The notes under the pieces: model-generated
What the model saw: only the letters and a program-made list of their open reading frames with translations
Told to the model about the DNA's origin: nothing
Database searches by the model: none
Shown here: positions 8,793 through 16,464 of the stretch, one piece after another
How the letters are laid out: every line of letters begins with the position of its first letter
Position numbering within the stretch: the stretch's first letter is position 1
Translations under genes and position numbers: made by a program
Source: DASSKO01 sp035690425
GTDB lineage: Bacteria; Actinomycetota; Actinomycetes; Propionibacteriales; Nocardioidaceae
Assembly (NCBI GenBank): GCA_035690425.1
Contig: DASSKO010000039.1
Span: 1-27,539, forward strand
Reading direction: 5' to 3'
Length of the DNA stretch: 27,539 nucleotides

Positions 8793-10181
8793 TCAGCCGT
8801 GGGCGTGCAGGGGCTTTCCGGCGAGTGCCATGTGCGCCTCGCCCAGTGCTTCGTTCTGCGTGGGGTGCATGTGCACCAGTGGCGCGACGTCCTCGGGGAA
8901 CGCCTCCCAGTTGTAGATCAGCTGTGCCTCGCCGATGAGCTCACCGACACGGGTCCCCACCATGTGGACGCCCAGCACCGGCCCGGTCCTCCTGCGCACG
9001 AGCTTGACGAAGCCCTGGGTCTTCAGGATCTGGCTCTTGCCGTTGCCGCCGAGGTCGTAGGTGAGGGTCTCGACCTCGTTGGCGCCGTACTGGTCCGCTG
9101 CCTGGCCCTCGGTCAGGCCGACCGAGGCGACCTCGGGCTCGCAGTAGGTGACACGCGGGATGCCCGACTCGTCGACCGGTGCCGGCGCCAGTCCGGCGAT
9201 CTCCTCGGCGACGAAGATGCCCTGGGCGAAGCCGCGGTGGGCCAGCTGCAGTCCGGGGACGATGTCGCCGACCGCGAATACGCCGTCGACGTTGGTGCGC
9301 AGCCGCCGGTCGGTGCGCACGAACCCACGGTCCATCGCGATGCCCTGCTCGTCGTACCCGAGGTTGTCGGTCGTCGGGCCGCGGCCGACCGCGACCAGCA
9401 GCACGTCGGCCTCGAAGACGTCACCGGACTCGACGGTGACCTCGACGCCGGAGTCGCTGGCCGTCACGCCAGTGCACTTCGTGCCGGTCTTGAAGCGGAT
9501 GCCCCGCTTGCGGAAGGACCGCTCGAGCACCTTGCTGGCGGCTTCGTCCTCGGCGGGCACCAGCCTGGGCAGCGCCTCGATAATCGTCACCTCTGCGCCG
9601 AAGGACCGCCAGGCGCTGGCGAACTCCACGCCGATGACGCCGCCACCGAGCACGACGACCTTGCCGGGTACGTCGGACAGCGACAGCGCCTGCTCGCTGG
9701 TGACGATGCGATGGCCGTCGATGTCGACTCCGGGAAGGCTCTTGGAGTAGGAACCGGACGCCAGCACGACGTGTCTGCCGACGTAGCGGCTGCCGTTCAC
9801 CTCGACCGTGTCGGGGGCGACCAGCCTGCCGGAACCCTCCACGACGGTGATGCCCCGGCTTTGCACCAATCCCTGCAGGCCCTTGTAGAGCCGGCTGACG
9901 ACTGCGTCCTTGTAGGAGTTGACCCCGGGCATGTCGACGCCGTCCAGACTGGCCTTGATGCCGAACTGGTTGCTGTCGCGCGCGGAGTCGGCGACCTCGC
10001 CGGCATGCAGCAGCGCCTTGGTCGGGATGCAGCCGCGGTGCAGGCAGGTGCCACCGATCTTGTCCCGCTCGATCAGCGCGACCCGCAGGTCCAGCTGCGC
10101 GGCGCGCAAGGCACACGCGTACCCGCCGCTGCCGCCGCCGAGGATCACGATGTCAAAGCTCGTTTCGGCGCTGTCCGCCAC
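8793..10181 (-). CDS. lpdA: dihydrolipoyl dehydrogenase (E3)
   Basis: A flavoprotein that reoxidises dihydrolipoyl groups with NAD+, shared by 2-oxo acid dehydrogenases and the glycine cleavage system. In 463 residues: FAD-binding GGGSGGYACALRAA near the start, the redox disulfide Cys46/Cys51 in GGTCLHRGCIP, the NAD-binding VVVLGGGVIGVEFASAW, and the C-terminal catalytic HPTQNE (His440, Glu445). The GTG at 10181 is preferred to an upstream in-frame start at 10259, which would add 26 residues unlike any family N-terminus; AAGGGA lies upstream of the GTG. It is the first gene of a likely lpdA-sucB-TIGR01777 operon and is followed by sucB after 77 bases, which supports assignment as the E3 of that complex. 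Confidence 0.97.
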   Translation of the reverse strand: MADSAETSFDIVILGGGSGGYACALRAAQLDLRVALIERDKIGGTCLHRGCIPTKALLHAGEVADSARDSNQFGIKASLDGVDMPGVNSYKDAVVSRLYKGLQGLVQSRGITVVEGSGRLVAPDTVEVNGSRYVGRHVVLASGSYSKSLPGVDIDGHRIVTSEQALSLSDVPGKVVVLGGGVIGVEFASAWRSFGAEVTIIEALPRLVPAEDEAASKVLERSFRKRGIRFKTGTKCTGVTASDSGVEVTVESGDVFEADVLLVAVGRGPTTDNLGYDEQGIAMDRGFVRTDRRLRTNVDGVFAVGDIVPGLQLAHRGFAQGIFVAEEIAGLAPAPVDESGIPRVTYCEPEVASVGLTEGQAADQYGANEVETLTYDLGGNGKSQILKTQGFVKLVRRRTGPVLGVHMVGTRVGELIGEAQLIYNWEAFPEDVAPLVHMHPTQNEALGEAHMALAGKPLHAHG

Positions 10182-10334
10182 GTGTGAGTCCCTTCGTGCC
10201 CATCCAGCCGATGCTGACTCCGGTGTTCGCTCATCCTTCCACCCTTGCCAACGGGCCACGCACCGGGCTGCATGCCCGAATCAGGTCACCACGAAAGGGC
10301 CGGACGGGTACGTCGGCTCAGGGCGCCCGCCCAT

Positions 10335-12515
10335 TCAGGTGGCGGGCTGCACGTCGATCCACACCCCTGCGGACGCCTCACCACCCAGGCCGTCGGGGAA
10401 GCTCATCGTCACCCGGTGCTTGCCGGTTGACAGTGTCTGGACCACGACCTCGTATCCGACGCCCAGCGGGCCGTCGCGGTTGGAGGACCAGGCGACCTCG
10501 TCGAACGGCGTCGTCTGCGCCTCTGGCGAGAAGCCACCTCCGCGAAGCACTACCGGTTGGCCGGCACGGAAGGTGGTGCCCGGTTGCGGGGCCAGTAGGT
10601 ACGCCTTGCGAGGCTTCGCCTCGACCGTGAAGGCCTCGCTCTCGGTGGTCGCCGTCCTGACGCCGCTCGATGCCACGACCTGGACCATGCAGCGTTCACC
10701 ACCGGCAAGCAGGTCGGTGTTGAGCAGATGGCTGGTCGCGGTGAGGTCTGCGGCCACCACCCGCCACGTTTCGCCGCCGTCGTTGCTGTAACGCACCAGG
10801 TAGGTGGCCGCGTCGGTGCCTGCCGTGCTGCCTGCCTCGGCGGGTGCCGTACCGGCTTCCCACTCGAACCGGAGCACAGTGCCCGAACGCTGCAGTGCTG
10901 TGGTCGGCTGCTCCCGCAGCCGGACGTGGGGTGGCCGGGGCTCGATGTCGACACTGCCGAGCTCTGCACCCTGGCGGCGTACTCGGATCGACGCGGCCGC
11001 TGGGTGCCAGGTCAGCACCTCGTGGAAGTCGAGGTAGGGACCGTCCGGATCCTGGTGGGGGTCGATCTGGTTGCAGCGGCGCGACTCGAGGGTGTCGCCC
11101 TGTCGGTCGCGCAGCTCGACGAAGACGCTGGTGGGGGCTCCGTGGCCGGCAGCGGGCGGACCCGGAAGGTGGTAGCTCGGCAGCAGCTGGACGGCGCCAT
11201 CGCGGGTCAGGCGGAAGTTCAGATAGAGGCGCTCGCGCATGTCGTGAGCCAGATTCGTCCGCTGACGAGACCGGGCGCCGGCACGGGAGACCATCTCGTT
11301 CATCACTCCCACGTAAGTGTACGGCGAGGTCCAGCGCGGCCCGCAGTAGCTCATGTAGTCGAAGGTGCGCTCGGGGTCATGGACCGTGCCGGTGACGCTG
11401 TCGAAGCCGAACTCGCCGATGCTGGCCGAGGGATCGAAGTAGTAGTCGGGGTAGTTCGGGTCGGGGTTGGGCGGATTCCCGCACGGTGCGTGCGCACGCC
11501 CGTACGCGTGGCCGAGCTCGTGCGCCATCGTCGTACTCGCGCCGTCGAACCCGGCGCCGACGCCTCCGCCTCCGCAGCCGGCGACGTTGGACGGGATGCC
11601 CCTCGGGAGCAGCCCGAGGTAGACGTCGTCGGTGCCGCTCGCGGAGCGCATGTTCCGCAGCCTCGTCATGAGTCCACCCCAGCCGCTGCCGCATCCGGAG
11701 CCGCCGGCGGACAGGTCCCCGTCGAACTCGATCTCGTCGCAGCCGGTGTACTGGAAGCCGCTGATCGGGTGTACGCGGCTCGCCCACGCGAGGGTGTCGA
11801 CGAGGTCCCCACCCGTGGGCGCCGGGATGTCGAGACCCTGCCCGGTGTAGTGGATCAGGACGCCGTGGACGCGCACCTCCGGCACCTCGCGGAACCGGAC
11901 CACGAACTCCTTGCTCGCAATGAGATCACCAGCAGGGCCGTAGGCCGGGTCGAAGGCGGTAACGGTGAAACGCAGGGTGCCGACGCAGTGCGCGGCCGGT
12001 ACCCGGAAGTTCAACGTATGGTCCGCGACCGACTTGTCGATGTCACCGGAGTCACGGGCGGTGATCGGAGCACTGATCGGATCGAGGTCGGTGAAGGTTC
12101 GCCCGCCCGGCTGGGAGTAGCTCAGCGAGCCCGTCACCGTCATCGGCACCGGTGGCTGCCGCAGGCGGCGGACGACGTAGACCCGCAGGATCAACGACTT
12201 GCGTGCGACGAGCGGCACGCTGTTGTCAGGTGGCGGCGGGAAGAACGCTGGCCGGCTGTTGAACGGGAAGAACTGGATCGCCTGAGTGTGCTCGACGCCC
12301 GCGATCTCCAGACGAGACGGAGTGCCGGCGATACACGCCGCCAGCTCCTCCCGGACCGCTTCGAGATGCTGGCGTTGCTGGGCGATCATGGCGATGATGC
12401 CGGCCTTCTGTGGCCCGCTGACCTCGTACAGGAGCTCCTGCAACGAGTCGATCGAGGACTCGATTGCTCGAATCTCTCGCTGCAGCGGCGTGCAGCGCGC
12501 TGGTATCTGCGGCAT
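10335..12515 (-). CDS. metzincin-type zinc metalloprotease with N-terminal helical hairpin and C-terminal beta-sandwich domains
   Basis: A 726-residue protein that I do not recognise as a named family. Residues about 1-55 are charged and helical (two antiparallel helices with SGPQKAGIIAMIAQQRQHLEAV). Then VEHTQAIQFFPF (about 75-86) opens a beta-rich domain. The catalytic part holds HELGHAYGRAH, an exact HEXXHXXGXXH zinc site (His332, Glu333, His336, His342), and 46 residues later YMSYCG, a plausible Met-turn (Met388). Several cysteines surround it. The C-terminal 300 residues look like two or more Ig/fibronectin-like sandwiches (VRYSNDGGETWRVVAADL). ATG 12515 has GAGGAGGGGG just upstream; the longer in-frame version lacks this. 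No signal peptide or lipobox is visible, odd for such a domain set. It is divergent from a TetR gene across shared operators. Confidence 0.82.
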   Translation of the reverse strand: MPQIPARCTPLQREIRAIESSIDSLQELLYEVSGPQKAGIIAMIAQQRQHLEAVREELAACIAGTPSRLEIAGVEHTQAIQFFPFNSRPAFFPPPPDNSVPLVARKSLILRVYVVRRLRQPPVPMTVTGSLSYSQPGGRTFTDLDPISAPITARDSGDIDKSVADHTLNFRVPAAHCVGTLRFTVTAFDPAYGPAGDLIASKEFVVRFREVPEVRVHGVLIHYTGQGLDIPAPTGGDLVDTLAWASRVHPISGFQYTGCDEIEFDGDLSAGGSGCGSGWGGLMTRLRNMRSASGTDDVYLGLLPRGIPSNVAGCGGGGVGAGFDGASTTMAHELGHAYGRAHAPCGNPPNPDPNYPDYYFDPSASIGEFGFDSVTGTVHDPERTFDYMSYCGPRWTSPYTYVGVMNEMVSRAGARSRQRTNLAHDMRERLYLNFRLTRDGAVQLLPSYHLPGPPAAGHGAPTSVFVELRDRQGDTLESRRCNQIDPHQDPDGPYLDFHEVLTWHPAAASIRVRRQGAELGSVDIEPRPPHVRLREQPTTALQRSGTVLRFEWEAGTAPAEAGSTAGTDAATYLVRYSNDGGETWRVVAADLTATSHLLNTDLLAGGERCMVQVVASSGVRTATTESEAFTVEAKPRKAYLLAPQPGTTFRAGQPVVLRGGGFSPEAQTTPFDEVAWSSNRDGPLGVGYEVVVQTLSTGKHRVTMSFPDGLGGEASAGVWIDVQPAT

Positions 12516-12600
12516 ATGCCCCCTCCTCGCGTCGCACTCGGCATCGTCGCCAAGTGCCCAGCGAGCTGCGCGCGTCGGGTCGGCGCCCCGAGCGAGCAAC

Positions 12601-12615
12601 CCGTACGTTGTACGG
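12601..12615. promoter_or_regulatory. TetR operator O1 (predicted)
   Basis: CCGTAC-GTT-GTACGG is a perfect inverted repeat with 6-bp arms and a 3-bp centre. It covers the likely -35 area of tetR and the -10 area of the metalloprotease promoter. It shares its 5-bp inner arms with O2, 18 bp away centre to centre. Confidence 0.75.
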
Positions 12616-12639
12616 TACTCGTACGTCGTACGATGTCAA
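12612..12639 (-). promoter_or_regulatory. predicted metalloprotease promoter
   Basis: On the minus strand a perfect TTGACA (12639-12634) is followed after 16 bp by TACCGT (12617-12612). Transcription should start near 12605, giving a leader of about 90 bases before the ATG at 12515. Both operators lie on it. Confidence 0.65.
12619..12633. promoter_or_regulatory. TetR operator O2 (predicted)
   Basis: TCGTAC-GTC-GTACGA is a perfect 15-bp inverted repeat with the same inner arms as O1. It overlaps the tetR -10 box and the spacer of the opposite promoter, so a bound repressor should block both. Confidence 0.75.
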
Positions 12640-12641
12640 CG
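12629..12641 (+). promoter_or_regulatory. predicted tetR -10 box and leaderless start
   Basis: TACGAT (12629-12634) ends exactly 6 bases before the GTG at 12641. No Shine-Dalgarno sequence exists. The -35 is weak: TTGTAC at 12608-12613 with only 15 bp spacing. Confidence 0.55.
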
Positions 12642-13312
12642 TGTTCTCCGAGACTGAGCAAGCGCCGCCGCCGCGGCTGACCCGCGAGTGGATACTGCGC
12701 AGCGCCCTGCGCCTCATCGACGACGAGGGGGCCGCTGCGCTCACGATGCGCCGGCTCGCTGCCGTGCTGCACGCCAGCCCGATGTCGCTCTACCACCACG
12801 TCCCCAGTCGAGAAGCGCTGCTCGACGGGCTGAGCGAAGTGATGGTGGCTGAGCTGCACATCGACAGCAACCAGGCCTGGCCCGAGCTGCTCGCCAACTT
12901 CATGCGCAGCATCCGCAGCGTGGCGAGACGACACCCCGATGCCTTTCGGCTGGTCGGTATGCGCCCACTGACGACACCTGGCTCGCTGCCGCCCATCGAG
13001 TCAGTGGTCGGGGCGCTGATGGACGGCGGCATCGAGCCCCGCCATGCGGTGTCGACCTTCCGGGCCGCAGTGGCCTACGCGCGCGGCTACGCCCTGGCCG
13101 AGATCGAGGGGTTCACGCTCGACCCGCAGACTTCGCCCGCCACGAGTCCGGATGCGGACCAGGATCGGCCTGCTCTTCCGCACCTGGACCAGGTGCTGCG
13201 GTCCGCGGCCACCAGCGACCAGGAGGCGATCTTCGAGTTCGGCGTGGCCGCGCTCATCGACGGACTGCACCGCGCTGTCCGGCTCGGCCCAGGCCCCGGT
13301 CGAGGCAGCTGA
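12641..13312 (+). CDS. TetR-family transcriptional regulator
   Basis: A 223-residue repressor-type protein. The N-terminal DNA-binding domain (about 12-58) shows the TetR pattern: REWILRSALRLIDDEGAAALTMRRLAAVLHAS, then PMSLYHHVPSREALLDGLSE, the LYHHV being the classic recognition-helix end. The remainder is a helical ligand/dimer domain resembling TetR_C_1; the ligand is unknown. GTG 12641 is chosen because it leaves a normal 10-residue arm before the helix-turn-helix and because a TACGAT box lies 6 bases upstream. The gene is divergent from the metalloprotease with 125 bp between, and two tandem palindromes in that gap are its likely operators, so it probably represses both itself and the protease. 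Confidence 0.92.
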   Translation: MFSETEQAPPPRLTREWILRSALRLIDDEGAAALTMRRLAAVLHASPMSLYHHVPSREALLDGLSEVMVAELHIDSNQAWPELLANFMRSIRSVARRHPDAFRLVGMRPLTTPGSLPPIESVVGALMDGGIEPRHAVSTFRAAVAYARGYALAEIEGFTLDPQTSPATSPDADQDRPALPHLDQVLRSAATSDQEAIFEFGVAALIDGLHRAVRLGPGPGRGS

Positions 13313-13371
13313 CCGCGGCGGCTTGCGCGAGTGCGCGACACTGGGGTCACTCATCGACCTCGGAGGCACGT

Positions 13372-13713
13372 ATGCGTTGGTGGCGCCGACGCGCCAGGCC
13401 CGGCACGCTGCGGCAGGGCGACGGCACCGACACCAAGCACCTGGCCGAGTTCGTGGCGACCCGACGCGGCGTCGAGGGCTTCGTCGAGCCGCGCACGACC
13501 GTGACCGACACGACGCTGCTGCTGGTGGCGGCCGACGGGGAGTGGACCCGGCGGCGGGTCCGCGACGCCCGGTGGGCGCACGACTTCGCCAACAAGCTGG
13601 GCATCCCGTCCTACGACGCGGCGGTGGTGGGCTACCCGGGCCGGATGCGGGAGTGGAACCGCCGGCAGTCCGCCAAGAACCGCGACGTTCCCGACGACCT
13701 CAGCGGGCTGTGA
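13372..13713 (+). CDS. small conserved actinobacterial protein
   Basis: A 113-residue basic protein starting at ATG 13372, with GGAGG about 5 bases upstream. It begins with a run of Arg/Trp, has TKHLAEFVATRRGVEGFVEPRTTVTDTTLLLVAADGEWTRR (strand-rich middle) and ends in an Arg-rich helix region followed by DVPDDLSGL. No catalytic motif, signal peptide or membrane segment is visible. Similar short proteins occur beside pepA in other actinobacteria and are sometimes labelled oxidoreductase, for which I see no support here. It converges on pepA with 34 bases between stops. Function unknown; the strong ribosome site and typical codon use make it a real gene. Confidence 0.8.
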   Translation: MRWWRRRARPGTLRQGDGTDTKHLAEFVATRRGVEGFVEPRTTVTDTTLLLVAADGEWTRRRVRDARWAHDFANKLGIPSYDAAVVGYPGRMREWNRRQSAKNRDVPDDLSGL

Positions 13714-13747
13714 CGGAGCAGATCTGCGATCTCGGCGCGAACGGGGC

Positions 13748-15232
13748 TCAGGTGCGGTCGGCCGCGAGCCGCACCAGGGTGCGCACCGCCGCGCCGGTGC
13801 CGCCCCGGGGGGTGTATCCCCATGGCGCGCCGTCGTTGAACGCCGTACCCGCGATGTCGAGGTGCGCCCAGGCGATCCCCTCGCCGACGAACTCACGCAG
13901 GAACGCGCCCGCGTAGAGGCTGCCGCCCGCCTTGTCAGTCTGGATCTGGGCCAGGTCGGCGACCTTGGAGTCGTGCACCTTCGCCCGGATCTCCTCCGGC
14001 AGCGGCATCGGCCACATCGTCTCGCCGACCGACTCGGCGCTGCTGTGCACGGCCGCCCGCAACTGGTCGTCGTTGGCCATGATGCCGCTGGTGCGGTGGC
14101 CGAGAGCGATGACGCAGGCGCCGGTGAGCGTGGCGACGTCGACGAGTACGTCGGGGTCGAGGGCGCTGGCGGTGGCCAGGGCGTCGGCGAGCACCAACCG
14201 GCCCTCGGCGTCGGTGTTGAGCACCTCGACGGTCTTGCCGCCGTACATGGTGAGCACGTCGCCAGGGCGGGTCGCGGTGCCCGAGGGCATGTTCTCGGCC
14301 AGGCTGGCGTAGGTGGTCACCTGGACGGGCAACCCCAGCTCGGCGATCGCGAGCGTCGCGGCGACCACCGCGGCAGCGCCGGCCATGTCGCACTTCATCG
14401 TGTACATGCCGGACCCGGGCTTGAGGGAGATGCCGCCGGAGTCGAACGTGATGCCCTTGCCGACGAAGCAGATGTGCGCGGCCGGCTTGCGTGGCTTGTA
14501 GGTCAAGGTGACCAGCCGCGGCGGGTTGGCAGACCCCCGGCCGACGCCGAGGATGCCGCCGTAGCCCTGGGCCGCCAGCTTGGTCTCGTCGAGCACGTCG
14601 ACCTTGACCGAGGTGCCCTTGGCGCGGTCCACGATCTCGTCGGCGAAGATCGCCGGCGTGAGGTCTGCGGGAGGCGTGTTGGTCCAGGTGCGGGCGGCAT
14701 TGACGGCGTCGGCGACGGCCTGGGCGCGTTCGAGCTCGGCCCGCGCGCCCTTCCCCCGGGCCAGCGCGGTCAGCAGGGTGACCTCCTCGACCCGGGTCGG
14801 GGCCTCGCCGGTCAGGTACCGGTCGTAGGTGTAGCCGCCGAGCAGCACGCCCTCGGCGATCGCTCCGACCCGTTCCGCTGAATCGGCGGGTACGGCGAGG
14901 GCGGCCGTCTTGGCGCCGGACAGGCCGCGCACCGCGGTGCCGACGGACCGCCGCAGCGACTCGGCAGTCACCTCAGCAGCCGGCCCGAGGCCGACCAGCA
15001 CGACGACGTCGGCCTTGACCGCGCCGGCGCCCGGCAGCTTGGTGACCTCGCCGGAGCTGCCCTTCACGCCGAGCGAGCCCAGGGTCTGGCCGAACCCGCG
15101 TCCGAACGCGGCCGTGACGTCCTCACCGCCCGACGCGACCTGTGGCCCCTGGTCGGTCGAGACGACCCCCACGATGAGTGCGTCGGTGCGGATCTTTGCC
15201 GGGGAGGTCTGGGAGAGACTGATCGTTGTCAC
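13748..15232 (-). CDS. pepA: leucyl aminopeptidase (M17 family)
   Basis: A cytosolic, usually hexameric, two-metal exopeptidase that removes N-terminal residues from peptides. The 494-residue protein has an N-terminal macrodomain-like part (1-165) and a C-terminal catalytic domain. Metal and catalytic residues are all present: Lys259 and Asp264 in VGKGITFDSGG, Lys271 in LKPG, Asp282 in KCDMAGAAAV, and Asp341, Glu343, Arg345 in the signature NTDAEGRL. GTG 15232 is chosen because GAGGAAA lies just upstream and the protein then starts like its relatives (TTISLSQTSP); the frame stays open much farther, but only as an antisense shadow of gcvT. It is divergent from gcvT, as in mycobacteria. A TAACAT box at 15303-15298 may be its -10. 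Confidence 0.96.
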   Translation of the reverse strand: MTTISLSQTSPAKIRTDALIVGVVSTDQGPQVASGGEDVTAAFGRGFGQTLGSLGVKGSSGEVTKLPGAGAVKADVVVLVGLGPAAEVTAESLRRSVGTAVRGLSGAKTAALAVPADSAERVGAIAEGVLLGGYTYDRYLTGEAPTRVEEVTLLTALARGKGARAELERAQAVADAVNAARTWTNTPPADLTPAIFADEIVDRAKGTSVKVDVLDETKLAAQGYGGILGVGRGSANPPRLVTLTYKPRKPAAHICFVGKGITFDSGGISLKPGSGMYTMKCDMAGAAAVVAATLAIAELGLPVQVTTYASLAENMPSGTATRPGDVLTMYGGKTVEVLNTDAEGRLVLADALATASALDPDVLVDVATLTGACVIALGHRTSGIMANDDQLRAAVHSSAESVGETMWPMPLPEEIRAKVHDSKVADLAQIQTDKAGGSLYAGAFLREFVGEGIAWAHLDIAGTAFNDGAPWGYTPRGGTGAAVRTLVRLAADRT

Positions 15233-15297
15233 AGCTGTTTCCTCGTCGTCGGTGCGGTCACCTGCGCGGGCCTGGCGGCGTCGTCGGTCGCGGGCCG

Positions 15298-15303
15298 ATG
15301 TTA
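15298..15303 (-). promoter_or_regulatory. possible pepA -10 box
   Basis: TAACAT on the minus strand fits TAnnnT and would give a leader of about 58 bases that contains the GAGGAAA ribosome site. No clear -35. Confidence 0.35.
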
Positions 15304-15333
15304 CGCCGGGGGAGCATGGCACGCGGACTGCGG

Positions 15334-15339
15334 TATCTT
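15334..15339 (+). promoter_or_regulatory. predicted gcvT -10 box, leaderless spacing
   Basis: TATCTT ends 7 bases before the gcvT ATG and no Shine-Dalgarno is visible. No clear -35. The gap was also read for a glycine riboswitch; none seen. Confidence 0.45.
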
Positions 15340-15346
15340 CCGCCGC

Positions 15347-16456
15347 ATGGCTGACGATCTGCTGCACTCGCCCGTCCACGACCGCCACGAGGCTCTCGGT
15401 GCCCGGTTCGCCGAGTTCAGCGGCTGGTCGATGCCGCTGGAGTATGCCGGCGGAGGCGTCTTGAAGGAGCACGCGGCGGTGCGTGACTCCGTCGGGATCT
15501 TCGACGTCAGCCACCTCGGCAAGGCCAGGGTCACCGGTCCGGGCGCAGCGGCGTTCGTCAACTCCTGCCTGGCTAACGACCTGGGCAAGATCGAGCCGGG
15601 CAAGGCGCAGTACACGCTGTGCTGTGACGACGCCACCGGCGGCGTGGTCGACGACCTGATCGCCTACCTCTACGGCGACGACGACGTGTTCCTGATCCCC
15701 AACGCAGCCAACACGGCCGAGGTGGTCCGTCGGCTCGCCGCAGCCGCGCCCGCCGGTGTCGACGTGGTCGACCAGCACCGTGACCTCGCCATCCTCGCGG
15801 TGCAGGGTCCCCACAGCGACGAGGTGCTCGCAGCGGCCGGCCTGCCGGTCGGCCACGGGTTCATGTCGTTCGTCGAGGCCGACGTCGACGGCGCCACGGC
15901 CGTCGTCTGCCGCACCGGCTACACCGGCGAGCGGGGCTACGAACTGGTGCTGCCCGCGACCGTCGCCGGCGCGGTGTGGGACCGGATGATGGCGGCCGGG
16001 GAGGAGCACGCCATCCGTGCCTGCGGCCTGGGTGCGCGTGACACCCTGCGCACCGAGATGGGGTACTCGCTGCACGGGCAGGACGTCTCGATGGACATCT
16101 CACCGGTGCAGGGCCGCCTCGGTTGGGCCATCGGCTGGAAGAAGGAGCGGTTCTGGGGGGACGCGGTGCTCCGCAAGGAGAAGGAAGCCGGCGCGTCCCG
16201 GCTGCTGCGTGGCCTGCGGGCGGTCGGCCGCGGTATCCCGCGCGCTCGGATGGAGGTGCGCCACAGCGACGGCCACGTCGCCGGCTTCGTCACCTCGGGC
16301 ACGTTCTCCCCGACCCTGCGGCGGGGCATCGCTCTCGCGCTGCTCGACATGTCCGTCGCGTTGGGCGACCAGGTCACGATCGACGTACGCGGGCGGTCCG
16401 AGACCTTCGAGGTCGTCAAGCCGCCGTTCGTGCAGCCCGGGACCAAGGACTCCTGA
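15347..16456 (+). CDS. gcvT: aminomethyltransferase, glycine cleavage system T protein
   Basis: GcvT takes the aminomethyl group from the lipoylated H protein, releases ammonia and passes the one-carbon unit to tetrahydrofolate. The 369-residue protein has the family's length and landmarks: an N-terminal FAEFSGWSMPLEY, EHAAVRDSVGIFDVSHLGK, the folate-domain GYTGERGYEL (about 188-197) and the C-terminal RDTLRTEMGYSLHGQD followed by a barrel domain with TSGTFSPTLRRGIALAL. ATG 15347 starts directly with MADDLLHSPVHDRHEALGAR. It is divergent from pepA and ends 8 bases from the convergent ECF S-component gene. Other gcv genes are not in the window, so it stands alone, but lipoate-related genes nearby (lipB, lpdA) serve the same system. 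Confidence 0.96.
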   Translation: MADDLLHSPVHDRHEALGARFAEFSGWSMPLEYAGGGVLKEHAAVRDSVGIFDVSHLGKARVTGPGAAAFVNSCLANDLGKIEPGKAQYTLCCDDATGGVVDDLIAYLYGDDDVFLIPNAANTAEVVRRLAAAAPAGVDVVDQHRDLAILAVQGPHSDEVLAAAGLPVGHGFMSFVEADVDGATAVVCRTGYTGERGYELVLPATVAGAVWDRMMAAGEEHAIRACGLGARDTLRTEMGYSLHGQDVSMDISPVQGRLGWAIGWKKERFWGDAVLRKEKEAGASRLLRGLRAVGRGIPRARMEVRHSDGHVAGFVTSGTFSPTLRRGIALALLDMSVALGDQVTIDVRGRSETFEVVKPPFVQPGTKDS

Positions 16457-16464
16457 TGCCGTTG

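Noticed and set aside
8754..10187. 477-codon plus-strand frame opposite lpdA
   Set aside because: Shadow of lpdA; the minus-strand frame has every catalytic motif of dihydrolipoyl dehydrogenase.
10182..10334. Gene or promoter in the gap between lpdA and the metalloprotease gene
   Set aside because: Read on both strands; no open frame with a ribosome site, no clear -10/-35 pair and no strong hairpin found.
10728..12680. 650-codon plus-strand frame opposite the metalloprotease
   Set aside because: Low-complexity Val/Arg/Gly/Asp composition and no ribosome site; it would also run into tetR in another frame.
15233..15346. Glycine riboswitch before gcvT
   Set aside because: The 114-bp gap is too short and lacks the conserved aptamer segments; the gcvT start appears leaderless.
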